64,000 bases of DNA from Bacteriovoracaceae bacterium. GTDB lineage: Bacteria; Bdellovibrionota; Bacteriovoracia; Bacteriovoracales; Bacteriovoracaceae. Position numbers and translations under genes: made by a program. Shown here piece by piece: positions 51,105 to 59,895 of the stretch; within the stretch, counting starts at the first letter, position 1; each line of letters opens with the position of its first letter. The notes under the pieces were generated by a model, which ran no database searches, was not told the DNA's origin, and saw nothing but the letters and a program-made list of their open reading frames with translations. The stretch lies in the NCBI GenBank assembly GCA_947377285.1, contig CANCFT010000016.1:18245-82244 (forward strand), read 5' to 3'.

Positions 51105-52830
51105 CCTTTTTTTCTTTAAAGGTTCTGGGACAATGATAACACTGTTATTTATATGTCTTGGAGTTTCCTCTTATCTAGGAGCTATGACTCCTGGTCTTAT
51201 TTCAAATCTCTCGCGCAATTATGACCAAGATCTATTATTTCGATCTTCGGTTTTTGCTCTTTTTATCAACTTCATTGTTGTTTATAGTAATCGGGTAATT
51301 TATCAATTGGGCGTGAATAAATATGTCCGTATGCTTATTCAATACGCCCGAACCCAAACGTATGGGAGATGGTTATCTTCTCACGAATTAGATAGCGAAA
51401 AGTACCCCCAAGGTGAAGTTCTTTCTCGAATCATGTCCGATACAGAATCGATCCGTGATTTAATTTCTTCCGGCTCATTTGGGATTTTTATTGATTTGTG
51501 TTTTGTTGTTTCTTGTTTGGTAGGATTTATAAATCTTCAAAAATTTACTGGCTATTTTATCGCAGGGGCCGAAGTTGTTGCGACAATTTTATTAATTTGG
51601 GGAAGCCAATTAATGCGTGATATGTTCATGCGCTTAAGAAACTCGCAGGCCCAAGTCAACCGTGTAACTGCCAATGTGCTAGGTGGTTTTAAACAAATTT
51701 ATTACACTCGCCATGACCAATATGCTTCAAAAAAATCAGAAGTGGCCTTTGAGGATTTTTTACAAAAACAAAATCAAGTCAATACCATGGATGCTGCCTA
51801 TTATGCATTGGCCGAATCTCTCTATCCCATTTTATTAGCGTTTGTTATTTTTATATTTCCTTATTCTAAATTAACTGAAGCCGCGCTTATTTTTGCGATT
51901 GTTGATCTTATCCAGCGATCAATTAGCCCAATTAAAGAAATTTCCGGAAAAATTGCCAATATTCAAAGAGCTGCCACAGGTATAGATAGAATCCAGAATT
52001 TTTTAAATGATATACCTCACCAGGTTATTGTGAAATCGACAGATCTTTTTCACCGCACACCTTTTTTAAAATTATCAGTGCGATTAAAATATTTTGAATA
52101 CCCTAAGAGAAAAGGGGCACCTGAGACATCAGAGAGAGATATTTTTAAACTTACTGATATTGATTTCGATGGTCTCCCAGGTGAGTTAATAGGAATTGTA
52201 GGGCTCTCTGGAAGTGGAAAATCCACGTTGCTCAATATTTTGGCAGGAAATATTCTTGCACCCAATGCAGATATTAAATTGTTAATGGGAACGAAGATTC
52301 AATCTTTTGAAATTCCAATTCTCGATCTAGATGGATTTAGAAGAGAAGTGAGTATCGTTTCTCAGGAATCACATATATTTAGTGAAAGCCTTATGTTTAA
52401 CATCACTTTAAAAAGATCGATGCCAGAAGATTTTATAGCTAATTGGGATTTCTTAGTTGAAAATATTCCCTATTTAAAATCTTGGGGACTCAAACCTGAT
52501 GATATGGTTATACCTTCACAATTGTCTTTGGGACAACGTCAGCTCTTGGCCGGGATTCGAGCTTGCTATATTAAAAAGAATGTTGTCTTTTTTGATGAAA
52601 TTTCTTCTGCGCTTGATTCAGACTTAGAATATGCCCTTCGAAAATTAGTCCTACTTATTCAAAAATTTTCATTAACGATTATTGTGGCCCACAGAGTAGA
52701 GACCATTATGAATGCAGATAAAATTTTAGTCATGGACAAAGGCCGAGTGGCCAACTCGGGAACTCACAATTCACTTATTAAAGAATCGACCGTTTACCAA
52801 GATTTTATCCAAGAGCTATCGCATTCTTAA
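51076..52830 (+). CDS. ABC exporter half-transporter B (heterodimer partner)
   Basis: A protein of 584 residues with six predicted helices and a nucleotide-binding domain: Walker A GLSGSGKSTLLNIL near residue 377, a divergent signature LSLGQRQLL (about 483) instead of LSGGQ, Walker B NVVFFDEISSALD with the catalytic Glu (about 508), and H-loop His in IVAHRVETI. Together with half-transporter A this gives one consensus and one degenerate ATP site. The overlap of 29 nt ensures coupled translation. Confidence 0.88.
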   Translation: MNISKSKWYNLFFFKGSGTMITLLFICLGVSSYLGAMTPGLISNLSRNYDQDLLFRSSVFALFINFIVVYSNRVIYQLGVNKYVRMLIQYARTQTYGRWLSSHELDSEKYPQGEVLSRIMSDTESIRDLISSGSFGIFIDLCFVVSCLVGFINLQKFTGYFIAGAEVVATILLIWGSQLMRDMFMRLRNSQAQVNRVTANVLGGFKQIYYTRHDQYASKKSEVAFEDFLQKQNQVNTMDAAYYALAESLYPILLAFVIFIFPYSKLTEAALIFAIVDLIQRSISPIKEISGKIANIQRAATGIDRIQNFLNDIPHQVIVKSTDLFHRTPFLKLSVRLKYFEYPKRKGAPETSERDIFKLTDIDFDGLPGELIGIVGLSGSGKSTLLNILAGNILAPNADIKLLMGTKIQSFEIPILDLDGFRREVSIVSQESHIFSESLMFNITLKRSMPEDFIANWDFLVENIPYLKSWGLKPDDMVIPSQLSLGQRQLLAGIRACYIKKNVVFFDEISSALDSDLEYALRKLVLLIQKFSLTIIVAHRVETIMNADKILVMDKGRVANSGTHNSLIKESTVYQDFIQELSHS

Positions 52831-52889
52831 TTAAAGAGAGTTATCATTTTAAACATAAATATTGTTATTAATTAGAAAATGGAGATTCT

Positions 52890-53942
52890 ATGAAAAAGAA
52901 TAAACTAAGCGCAACGCTTACCGGTCTCTTTGCTGTGATGATCGTCTTTTTTGCTTGTCAAAAAGAAGCTGATTCAAAGCCAAATTTTATTTTTAAAGCG
53001 GCCCCATCAACTGGTATTGCAGCTTCAATTGGGACTGATCAAATTTTAGAAAAAGATCTCGTCGCTGGTATTGAAAGTGATCTCTATGATGCTGAAATGA
53101 AAGTTTACGATATTAAGTTTGGTAAACTTCAAGCAATGCTATTTGAGAAATTTATGAATCAAGACCCAAATAAAAAAGGTCTGACAAATGATGAATTTCT
53201 TAATAAATTTATTGCTAAAAATATTAAAGTCACTGACCCAGAAATTGAAAAATTTATTAAAGATCGCCAAATACCAAAAGACCAACTCAATCCAGAAATC
53301 CGTGAACGGATAAAACAATTTCTTGAAGTTGAAGCTAAAAAAATTGCTGTAGATAAATGGATTGCTGAAAAAACTAAAAAATCTCCAGTCGAAGTTTATA
53401 TTTCTAAACCACAACGTCCAGTTTTCGACGTCAATGTTAAAGACGCACCTTTTAAAGGTGGGGCAAGTGCTAAAGTAACAATCGTTGAATACTCTGATTT
53501 TCAATGCCCATTTTGTTCAAAAGCCGCCACTATTATTGCTGAAATTGAAAAGAAATACGGAAATAAAGTTAAAGTAGCATTTAAAAACTACCCGCTACCT
53601 TTTCACTCTCAGGCCCGCATTGCTGCTGAAGCGGCCTTGTGTGCAAATGAGCAAAATTCTAAATTCTTCTGGAAGATGCACGATGCTATGTTTGCTGATC
53701 AAGCTAAACTTGATAAAGACAATTTACTATCATCAGCTAAAAAAATTGGAATTAAAGAAGCAGATTTTAAATCATGTTTAGAAGCCACTAAGCATAAAGC
53801 AGTAATCGATGCAGATATGGCCGAAGGTCAAAAGCTCGGAATCAAGTCAACACCAACATTTTTTGTTAATGGTAAGTTGATCAGTGGCGCTCAGCCAATC
53901 GAAGTTTTTTCAGAAGTTATTGATGAAGAGTTAGCAAAATAG
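52890..53942 (+). CDS. Lipoprotein: SurA-like N-terminal helices plus DsbA-type thioredoxin domain
   Basis: A protein of 350 residues with lipobox VFFAC. Residues about 35-170 are helical and resemble the N-terminal part of SurA/PpiC-type chaperones (start ...GTDQILEKDL). From about 190 a DsbA/DsbG-like thioredoxin fold follows: VEYSDFQCPFCSKAA with the redox pair Cys206/Cys209, and the cis-Pro loop KSTPTFFVNG. It is expected in the periplasm as a disulphide oxidase/isomerase with its own client-binding module, similar to Thioredoxin_4-type lipoproteins. A terminator follows. Confidence 0.85.
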   Translation: MKKNKLSATLTGLFAVMIVFFACQKEADSKPNFIFKAAPSTGIAASIGTDQILEKDLVAGIESDLYDAEMKVYDIKFGKLQAMLFEKFMNQDPNKKGLTNDEFLNKFIAKNIKVTDPEIEKFIKDRQIPKDQLNPEIRERIKQFLEVEAKKIAVDKWIAEKTKKSPVEVYISKPQRPVFDVNVKDAPFKGGASAKVTIVEYSDFQCPFCSKAATIIAEIEKKYGNKVKVAFKNYPLPFHSQARIAAEAALCANEQNSKFFWKMHDAMFADQAKLDKDNLLSSAKKIGIKEADFKSCLEATKHKAVIDADMAEGQKLGIKSTPTFFVNGKLISGAQPIEVFSEVIDEELAK

Positions 53943-53962
53943 TCAGCTATTGCAGTTTAAGA

Positions 53963-53993
53963 GGAGGGAGAAGGTCATCTTTTCCCTCCCTCC
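53963..53993 (+). terminator. Rho-independent terminator-like hairpin
   Basis: GGAGGGA (53963-53969) pairs with TCCCTCC (53987-53993), followed by TTTAAT. It lies 20 bases after the DsbA-type gene. Confidence 0.6.
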
Positions 53994-54026
53994 TTTAATG
54001 ATCCAGCTTACGATATAATCTTTTTA

Positions 54027-55952
54027 ATGGACGTAAAGGATTACTCACAAAAATTAGACCAGGCCCGAGAAAAGTACCGAACGGCACAAGATGACTTGCG
54101 TTCATCTTATGACAAAACAACCAGCAACATGAAAGAGAATTTTGACAATAAGACGATTAAGCAGTCAAAAAATTATGATGCTCAAAAGTCAAAATTAGAA
54201 GAACAAAATCTAGTCAATAACGATCTTTATTCAGAAAAAACTAAACAAACGATAGCCGACCGACAAGATGCTTTTAGAAAGGACATCAAAAAAAATTCTG
54301 AAAAATTTGATATTGATCGCAATCTCATGAAATCAGAATTTAGTGACAAATTATCAAACCTAAGTGATTCATACAAAAAAAGTACTGAAGAAAATGACCG
54401 TTTTCATGACCAAGCCTCAAAGACGATGGGTGAGAGATACCTAAAGGCCAATAAAAATTATAAAGCCGACTTTGATGGACAAGTAGAAAATTTAAATTCT
54501 AGGGTCAAAGAAAATCTGGCAGCTGAAAAGATTGATGCTCATAATGTAAGACAGTCTCAAGATAAAGAAAATCAAGCAAATTTGGAAAGTCTAAGATCAA
54601 CTGGACAAGAGCAAAAGTTTAAAGAAGTTTCACGTTTAAAAGGTGAAAATGAAAATCTTCGTATTAATAATGGACAAGAAAGAGACTTAATGCAAATTCA
54701 GCAAGAAGCTCGTATTTCCGATATTTTGAAATTAAAAAATTCTGAGAGTGAAGAAGGCCAAAAAAATATAGCCAATCTTCAGGAAAATATTCGTCATAAA
54801 AGTTTAATGGATGAAGAAAAAATTAAAATTGACCATCAAAATGAATCTAAAGAGTTAAAAAAGAGATTTAATGAAGATTTAAGAAATGTTCAACATTTAA
54901 CTGATCAAAAAATTAAAGGTGGCAATGAAGTTACATCTCTTAAGGATGAAAATAAACAATTAGTTTCTTCATATGAAAACCGCTTAAGTGCATTGAAGGA
55001 AGATTCAAAAAATATTCAAGATGATAACCGTGAAAAAGAAAACATAAATGATTTGAATTATAGAGATAAAATAAGAACGATTAAACAAACTAGTTCTGAA
55101 GAAAATGACAGGCATGAAGTTAGTCTCAACTCTTTACATAAGAAAAATTTTCAAGAACTAAAAGATAAGAATTCATCAATGATTGACCGGTATAAAACTG
55201 AAATTGGTGTAATCAAAAAAGAAGATGAAAATAAATTGGCCAGTAATGATCAAAAATCAAAAGGACAATTAAAAGAGCAAAGAGTTGAATTTGGTAAATA
55301 TATAAATACGGTCAATTCAAATAATATGGAAGAAATCTCTTCAATTAAAAATGAATACAGTAAAGACAAATCTAATTTTATAGAAAAATCTAAAAGAGAT
55401 TTTAGTGAAGAGAAACTTGCAATGAAAGAAGAATTTAATCATCAAATTTCTCTGAAAGACGAGGTTTTTGAAAAAAAGTTAACTGATATGGAAAAACAAA
55501 CTAATAAGATAATTGATAACTATGAAAAACGAATTGCTCAAGTTGCACGTAAAGCTGAAAACGAAGTTGAGTCATTGAAAGTTACTGATCAACAACGCAA
55601 AGCTAAAGAAGACCAAGCAATTAAGATTGCTTTTGAGTCGCAAGAACAGCAGCACCAAGCAGATTTAGGCAATATCCGCGATAAATACGAGGGGATAATA
55701 GGTAGAGATAGAGTTCTCAATGAACAACAAACGAATCGTATCATTCAAAAATATGAAGATCAGCGCGAACGTGAGAGTGTTGCGAGTCAAAAAGAAATGT
55801 CGATGAGGGTTAGTGAGTCAGAGGCCAAATATGAAAGGTTATTTAAATCATCTGAACTTGAAAAAGAAACCATTCGCAATCAATATGATCAGCGCATTGA
55901 GAACATGAAAATCGCAAATCTTAAGAGTGATGTTAATTCAAAAAAAGCATAG
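54027..55952 (+). CDS. Long coiled-coil protein, unknown function
   Basis: A protein of 641 residues without signal peptide or membrane helix, almost wholly charged and helical (Lys, Glu, Asp, Asn, Gln, Ser), with heptad-like spacing throughout. It has few aromatic residues other than Tyr and no globular domain. The repeated motif-like pieces ...KYRTAQDDL, ...ENDRF/RHE and NYEKRI/ENRL at intervals suggest an ancient internal repeat. It is a cytoplasmic filament- or scaffold-forming candidate, but this is inference from composition. The pyruvate kinase gene follows 48 bases downstream on the same strand. Confidence 0.75.
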   Translation: MDVKDYSQKLDQAREKYRTAQDDLRSSYDKTTSNMKENFDNKTIKQSKNYDAQKSKLEEQNLVNNDLYSEKTKQTIADRQDAFRKDIKKNSEKFDIDRNLMKSEFSDKLSNLSDSYKKSTEENDRFHDQASKTMGERYLKANKNYKADFDGQVENLNSRVKENLAAEKIDAHNVRQSQDKENQANLESLRSTGQEQKFKEVSRLKGENENLRINNGQERDLMQIQQEARISDILKLKNSESEEGQKNIANLQENIRHKSLMDEEKIKIDHQNESKELKKRFNEDLRNVQHLTDQKIKGGNEVTSLKDENKQLVSSYENRLSALKEDSKNIQDDNREKENINDLNYRDKIRTIKQTSSEENDRHEVSLNSLHKKNFQELKDKNSSMIDRYKTEIGVIKKEDENKLASNDQKSKGQLKEQRVEFGKYINTVNSNNMEEISSIKNEYSKDKSNFIEKSKRDFSEEKLAMKEEFNHQISLKDEVFEKKLTDMEKQTNKIIDNYEKRIAQVARKAENEVESLKVTDQQRKAKEDQAIKIAFESQEQQHQADLGNIRDKYEGIIGRDRVLNEQQTNRIIQKYEDQRERESVASQKEMSMRVSESEAKYERLFKSSELEKETIRNQYDQRIENMKIANLKSDVNSKKA

Positions 55953-55958
55953 AAAGTG

Positions 55959-55998
55959 TTATCCTAAATCAAGATCTTAAAAAAATAAAATAGGATAA
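55959..55998 (+). promoter_or_regulatory. Inverted repeat covering the pyruvate kinase ribosome site
   Basis: TTATCCTA (55959-55966) is exactly complementary to TAGGATAA (55991-55998), which contains the AGGA ribosome site of the ATG at 56001. The loop is 24 nt. Pairing would hide the ribosome site. Confidence 0.4.
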
Positions 55999-56000
55999 AA

Positions 56001-57683
56001 ATGAGACGCGCAAAAATCATCGCTACAATTGGCCCATCTTCATCATCTAAAGAAATGATTACGCAATTAATCATTGCCGGTATGAATGTCTGCCGGATCA
56101 ATATGAGTCACGGAACATATGAAGCTCATCAACAAGTTATAAAAAACATCCGTGAAGCCAGTCAAGACACTGGTTATGAGGTCGCCATTTTAGCCGATCT
56201 TCAAGGTCCTAAAATTCGTGTTGATAAATTACCAGAACCACTAAAATTAGAAAGTGGATCAGAGTGGGTAATTGGAGCGAGTAAGCTGCGTGATCTTTAT
56301 CCTGAATACAATGACAAATATATTCCTACCATCTATGAAAGTTTAGTTGCTGATTGCCACGATGGCGCGAGAATTCTTTTTGATGATGGATTAATAATTG
56401 CTGAGGCCACTACTCGCGACCGCGATGTTTATAAAATAAAAGTTACGATTGGTGGTACTTTAAAATCAAACAAGGGAATAAATCTTCCCGACTGTGATGT
56501 TTCAGCACCAGCATTCACTGATAAAGATAAGGAAGATTTAATGTTTGCCCTTAAAGAAGGAGCTGATTATGTGGCCCTTTCTTTTGTTAGAAAAAAAGAA
56601 GATATCTTGGCCGTTAAACATTTATTGCACTCATTAAAAGTGAATATTCCAATCATTTCGAAAATTGAAAAACCTCAAGCTGTCGATAATTTGGATGAAA
56701 TACTTGCAGTGACTGACATGATTATGGTCGCTCGCGGTGATATGGGCGTAGAAGTGGGAAATCATCTAGTTCCTTCAATTCAAAAAATGATGATTAATAA
56801 ATGTAATGCTCTTGGAATTCCAGTTATAACGGCCACTCAAATGCTCGAGAGTATGACTGAAAACCCAACACCCACACGCGCCGAAGCCTCTGATGTTGCC
56901 AATGCCATTTGGGATGGAACAGATGCAGTTATGCTTTCTGGTGAAACGGCATCTGGAAAATATCCTCTTGAAACAATTCGCATGATGGATAAAATTGTAT
57001 GTGAAGCAGAACGAACTCCAAAAGAGCGGCCATTTCTTCGGACACAAGATTTATCAAGTGTAACAGCTTCTATAATGGTTGCGGCTTCAATGATTGCTGA
57101 AAAAATAGATGCTCGACGAATTGTCTCTGTGACTGAATCTGGTTCATCTTGTTTACGAGTTTCTCAGTTTCGCCCAATTGTACCAGTTTTGGGGATTACA
57201 AATTCGATAAAAGTCGCGCGAAGAATGTGTCTCTATTGGGGCGTAAGTCCTTTTATCGTGACAGATGAAACACATGAAAATCATGAATTTATTAAAAATG
57301 TTTTAAAAGAAGTTAAAGAGCGCTTAAAGCTTATAAATGGTGACAAGATTGTCCTTACAAGAGGAGATGGAAAATTCTTTTCTCAAGGTAGTTCAAACTC
57401 TGTCAAAGTTGAAATCATAAGAGATGCTCCAAAAGTTAAAGGTGGCTCTCAAGGGCTTCTTGAAGCAAGTGATGATAAGAAAAAAATATTGTTAGATACA
57501 AATGTCTGTGCTTCTTGCCAAGCATGCGTAGAAGTCTGTCCACATGAGATTTGGGCAGTAACAAAAGATGAAAAGAAAAACACTTATATTAAAGCTCCCA
57601 ATGTTTCAAAATGCACCATGGATATGGCCTGTGTTGAGAAATGTCCAATGGGGGCAATTGAAATAATACCGACTGATTGTTAA
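56001..57683 (+). CDS. pyk: Pyruvate kinase fused to a C-terminal ferredoxin domain
   Basis: A protein of 560 residues. Residues 1-475 are a complete pyruvate kinase (PEP + ADP to pyruvate + ATP): RRAKIIATIGPSS at the start, ISKIEKPQAV with the active-site Lys, VARGDMGVEV and ITATQMLESM...PTRAEASDVANAIWDGTDAVMLSGETA. Residues about 495-560 are an iron-sulphur domain: Cys503, 506, 509, 513 (CxxCxxCxxxCP), then Cys538, 544, 548 (Cx5Cx3CP) and a terminal Cys560. The second motif lacks the usual spacing. QueG starts directly after the stop. The fusion is one uninterrupted frame. Confidence 0.93.
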   Translation: MRRAKIIATIGPSSSSKEMITQLIIAGMNVCRINMSHGTYEAHQQVIKNIREASQDTGYEVAILADLQGPKIRVDKLPEPLKLESGSEWVIGASKLRDLYPEYNDKYIPTIYESLVADCHDGARILFDDGLIIAEATTRDRDVYKIKVTIGGTLKSNKGINLPDCDVSAPAFTDKDKEDLMFALKEGADYVALSFVRKKEDILAVKHLLHSLKVNIPIISKIEKPQAVDNLDEILAVTDMIMVARGDMGVEVGNHLVPSIQKMMINKCNALGIPVITATQMLESMTENPTPTRAEASDVANAIWDGTDAVMLSGETASGKYPLETIRMMDKIVCEAERTPKERPFLRTQDLSSVTASIMVAASMIAEKIDARRIVSVTESGSSCLRVSQFRPIVPVLGITNSIKVARRMCLYWGVSPFIVTDETHENHEFIKNVLKEVKERLKLINGDKIVLTRGDGKFFSQGSSNSVKVEIIRDAPKVKGGSQGLLEASDDKKKILLDTNVCASCQACVEVCPHEIWAVTKDEKKNTYIKAPNVSKCTMDMACVEKCPMGAIEIIPTDC

Positions 57684-58685
57684 ATGAGTTTTTTGACGGC
57701 AGAACAATTAAAAAAATTTGGAATAGTTGATTATGGTTATACAACTGATCCTATTCCACATTCTGTAGATCACTTTAATCAATGGGTAAAAAAAGATCTT
57801 CATCTTCCTCTCGAGTATTTAGCAGGTGAACGCCAGAAAAAGCGGCAAAGTATTAAAGAGTATTGGCCAGCTTTTGAATCGGCATTGACCTTTTTATTTT
57901 CATATCATGAAGCTCATCAAAATTTACAATTACTCTACGAAAATAACCAAGATTGGAATGGACTCAAACTAGCTTCATACACACTTGGCTTTGAAGGTCT
58001 TGATTATCATCAGATACTACTCAATCGACTCAATGAAATTGGTCAATTTTTAATTAAAGATGACCCAAGTCTTATGTTTAAAGTGGTTCTTGATACTCAT
58101 CCAGTTCTGGAGCGCGATCTCGCTATGCGGGCCGGTCTCGGATGGTTTGGAAAAAATTCCATGCTTATTAATCGATCTCATGGAAGTTTTTTTATAATTG
58201 GCTCGCTCTTATTAAATCACAAATTAAAATCTGAAATAAGTGAAAAATTTAAAGTGGAGAGTGATCACTGCGGGCAATGTACAAAATGTATTGATGCTTG
58301 TCCTACGAATGCTATTGATCCAGTAACTCGGACAATTAGATCAAACGATTGCATCAGCACTTTTACCATAGAACAATTTAAAATGGATTCAACTCCAGGT
58401 CCAAATATGACTTTAAAAGAGGGGACCATTTTTGGTTGTGATATATGTCAGGATGTTTGCCCGTGGAATAAACGAGTAGATCGATTATTAAAAAAAAGTT
58501 TAGGTTTTTCCCACAAAGATCAACATAAAATTCTCAATTTCTTTTTATTACGAAAAACTACAGAACTTTATAAAGATTTATCCACTTTAACAGAAGGTGG
58601 ATTTCGTCGATTATTTCGGAGTTCGTCGTTTGAACGTAGTGGAAGAAGAGGTCTATTAAAAAGTCTTATTTTTTATCTAAAATGA
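57684..58685 (+). CDS. queG: Epoxyqueuosine reductase
   Basis: A protein of 333 residues that catalyses the last step of queuosine synthesis in tRNA, using cobalamin and two [4Fe-4S] clusters. The clusters are marked by HCGQCTKCIDACPTNAI near residue 195 and FGCDICQDVCPWNKRV near 250. VLERDLAMRAGLGWFGKNSMLI is the family signature. The ATG at 57684 follows the pyruvate kinase stop without a gap, so the two iron-sulphur proteins are translationally coupled. The length is slightly below E. coli QueG (379), which lacks nothing obvious here but has a longer C-terminal helical-repeat part. Confidence 0.93.
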   Translation: MSFLTAEQLKKFGIVDYGYTTDPIPHSVDHFNQWVKKDLHLPLEYLAGERQKKRQSIKEYWPAFESALTFLFSYHEAHQNLQLLYENNQDWNGLKLASYTLGFEGLDYHQILLNRLNEIGQFLIKDDPSLMFKVVLDTHPVLERDLAMRAGLGWFGKNSMLINRSHGSFFIIGSLLLNHKLKSEISEKFKVESDHCGQCTKCIDACPTNAIDPVTRTIRSNDCISTFTIEQFKMDSTPGPNMTLKEGTIFGCDICQDVCPWNKRVDRLLKKSLGFSHKDQHKILNFFLLRKTTELYKDLSTLTEGGFRRLFRSSSFERSGRRGLLKSLIFYLK

Positions 58686-58771
58686 TGGCCGACTATTATT
58701 CTATTTAACGCGTTTGATTTAACAAAATAGATTGGTTGCAAGAATTAGAAATATTTTGTTAATCTTTAATA

Positions 58772-59125
58772 ATGAAAAATCAAAATTTTAATAAACGACT
58801 GGCCTTTGCCCTTAAAGGAGTAAAATGGGCCTGGAGTAGTGAAAGAAGTTTTCGCTCTCAAGTTGCAATTACCGTCTTGGTGATTTGTTCACTTTTATAC
58901 TTCAAGGCAACTCTTACTTGGTGGGCCATCTTTATATTGGTTATAGGGGCAACGCTGGCTGCAGAATTATTAAATACTGCACTTGAGCACTTAATTGATT
59001 TATTACATCCTAATTACCATCCATCAATAGGTAAAGCAAAGGATTGTGCGGCTGCAGGAGTTTTGGTATTAAGTACATCTGCAATTTTAATATATATTTT
59101 TTTTCTGGTGGATAAATTTTCGTAA
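58772..59125 (+). CDS. dgkA: Diacylglycerol kinase family, DgkA type
   Basis: A small integral-membrane kinase of 117 residues with three helices. The signature is in AAELLNTALEHLIDLLHPNYHPSIGKAKDCAAAGVL. DgkA phosphorylates diacylglycerol, and in some bacteria undecaprenol, at the inner membrane. The N-terminal amphipathic NFNKRLAFALKGVKWAWSSERSFRSQ segment fits the family. A PAP2 phosphatase gene follows after 22 bases; the pair could interconvert lipid alcohol and phosphate. Confidence 0.92.
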   Translation: MKNQNFNKRLAFALKGVKWAWSSERSFRSQVAITVLVICSLLYFKATLTWWAIFILVIGATLAAELLNTALEHLIDLLHPNYHPSIGKAKDCAAAGVLVLSTSAILIYIFFLVDKFS

Positions 59126-59147
59126 TCTTAAATAATCTAGGCGTTCA

Positions 59148-59894
59148 ATGATTAATCTAAACCGTTTTTTTCTTTTTGTTATTTTGATAATATGTACTTT
59201 TTCCAATTTTGCTTATTCGCAAGATTTTTGGGAAACGGCGAAGCAAGATATAACTTCTCCATTTTCAGGTGATGCATTGACTATTTTCGAAGTGGGAGGG
59301 GGCCTTACACTTGTTACATTATTATTTAAAGAAGCAGTCCAAGATGATCTTCAAAGAGATATTGCCCAAAAAAAAATATTAAAAAGTTCTTCTAAAATTG
59401 GTGATTTTTTAGGAAAAACAACTCCAAATATTGCTTATCTCTTATACATGAGTGGAGATTATTTATTAAATAAAAATGAATCATCTTATAAGAGAGCTGT
59501 TTTAATGACAAAGGCTACACTTTATTCTGGAGTAATTGCAGATGTGACTAAAGTTATAGCTAATGAAAAAAGACCCAATGGTGGAAAATATTCATTTCCT
59601 TCAGGTCACTCGACAACTGCTTTTGCATTCTCTTCGGTCGTAATGATGGAGCACTCTTTGCCACTAGGAATTGCCGCCAATGCGATGGCCGCTTTTGTCG
59701 GATTTAGTCGGTTAAATGATAATGCTCATTATCTCCAAGATGTTATAGCTGGAGCTACATTAGGAACTATGTATGGAGTTGGACTTTATTACGCTCAAAA
59801 AAAACGTGATGAAGCAGCCCCTAGTAATCCATCTGTTTTCCTCTTAGTTCCGACCAAACAGGGACTCTCTGCCAATTATTCAATTAATTTTTAA
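59148..59894 (+). CDS. PAP2-family lipid phosphatase
   Basis: A protein of 248 residues with a signal peptide (to FAYS/QD) and several membrane helices. All three PAP2 motifs are present: KVIANEKRP, SFPSGHSTTAF with catalytic His, and FSRLNDNAHYLQDVIAGA with the second His. The family removes phosphate from phosphatidic acid, undecaprenyl diphosphate or lipid A. An Arg in the KxxxxxxRP motif and the periplasmic location fit. It is in tandem with dgkA. The C-terminus ends in a short beta-like tail (GLSANYSINF). Confidence 0.88.
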   Translation: MINLNRFFLFVILIICTFSNFAYSQDFWETAKQDITSPFSGDALTIFEVGGGLTLVTLLFKEAVQDDLQRDIAQKKILKSSSKIGDFLGKTTPNIAYLLYMSGDYLLNKNESSYKRAVLMTKATLYSGVIADVTKVIANEKRPNGGKYSFPSGHSTTAFAFSSVVMMEHSLPLGIAANAMAAFVGFSRLNDNAHYLQDVIAGATLGTMYGVGLYYAQKKRDEAAPSNPSVFLLVPTKQGLSANYSINF

Positions 59895-59895
59895 T

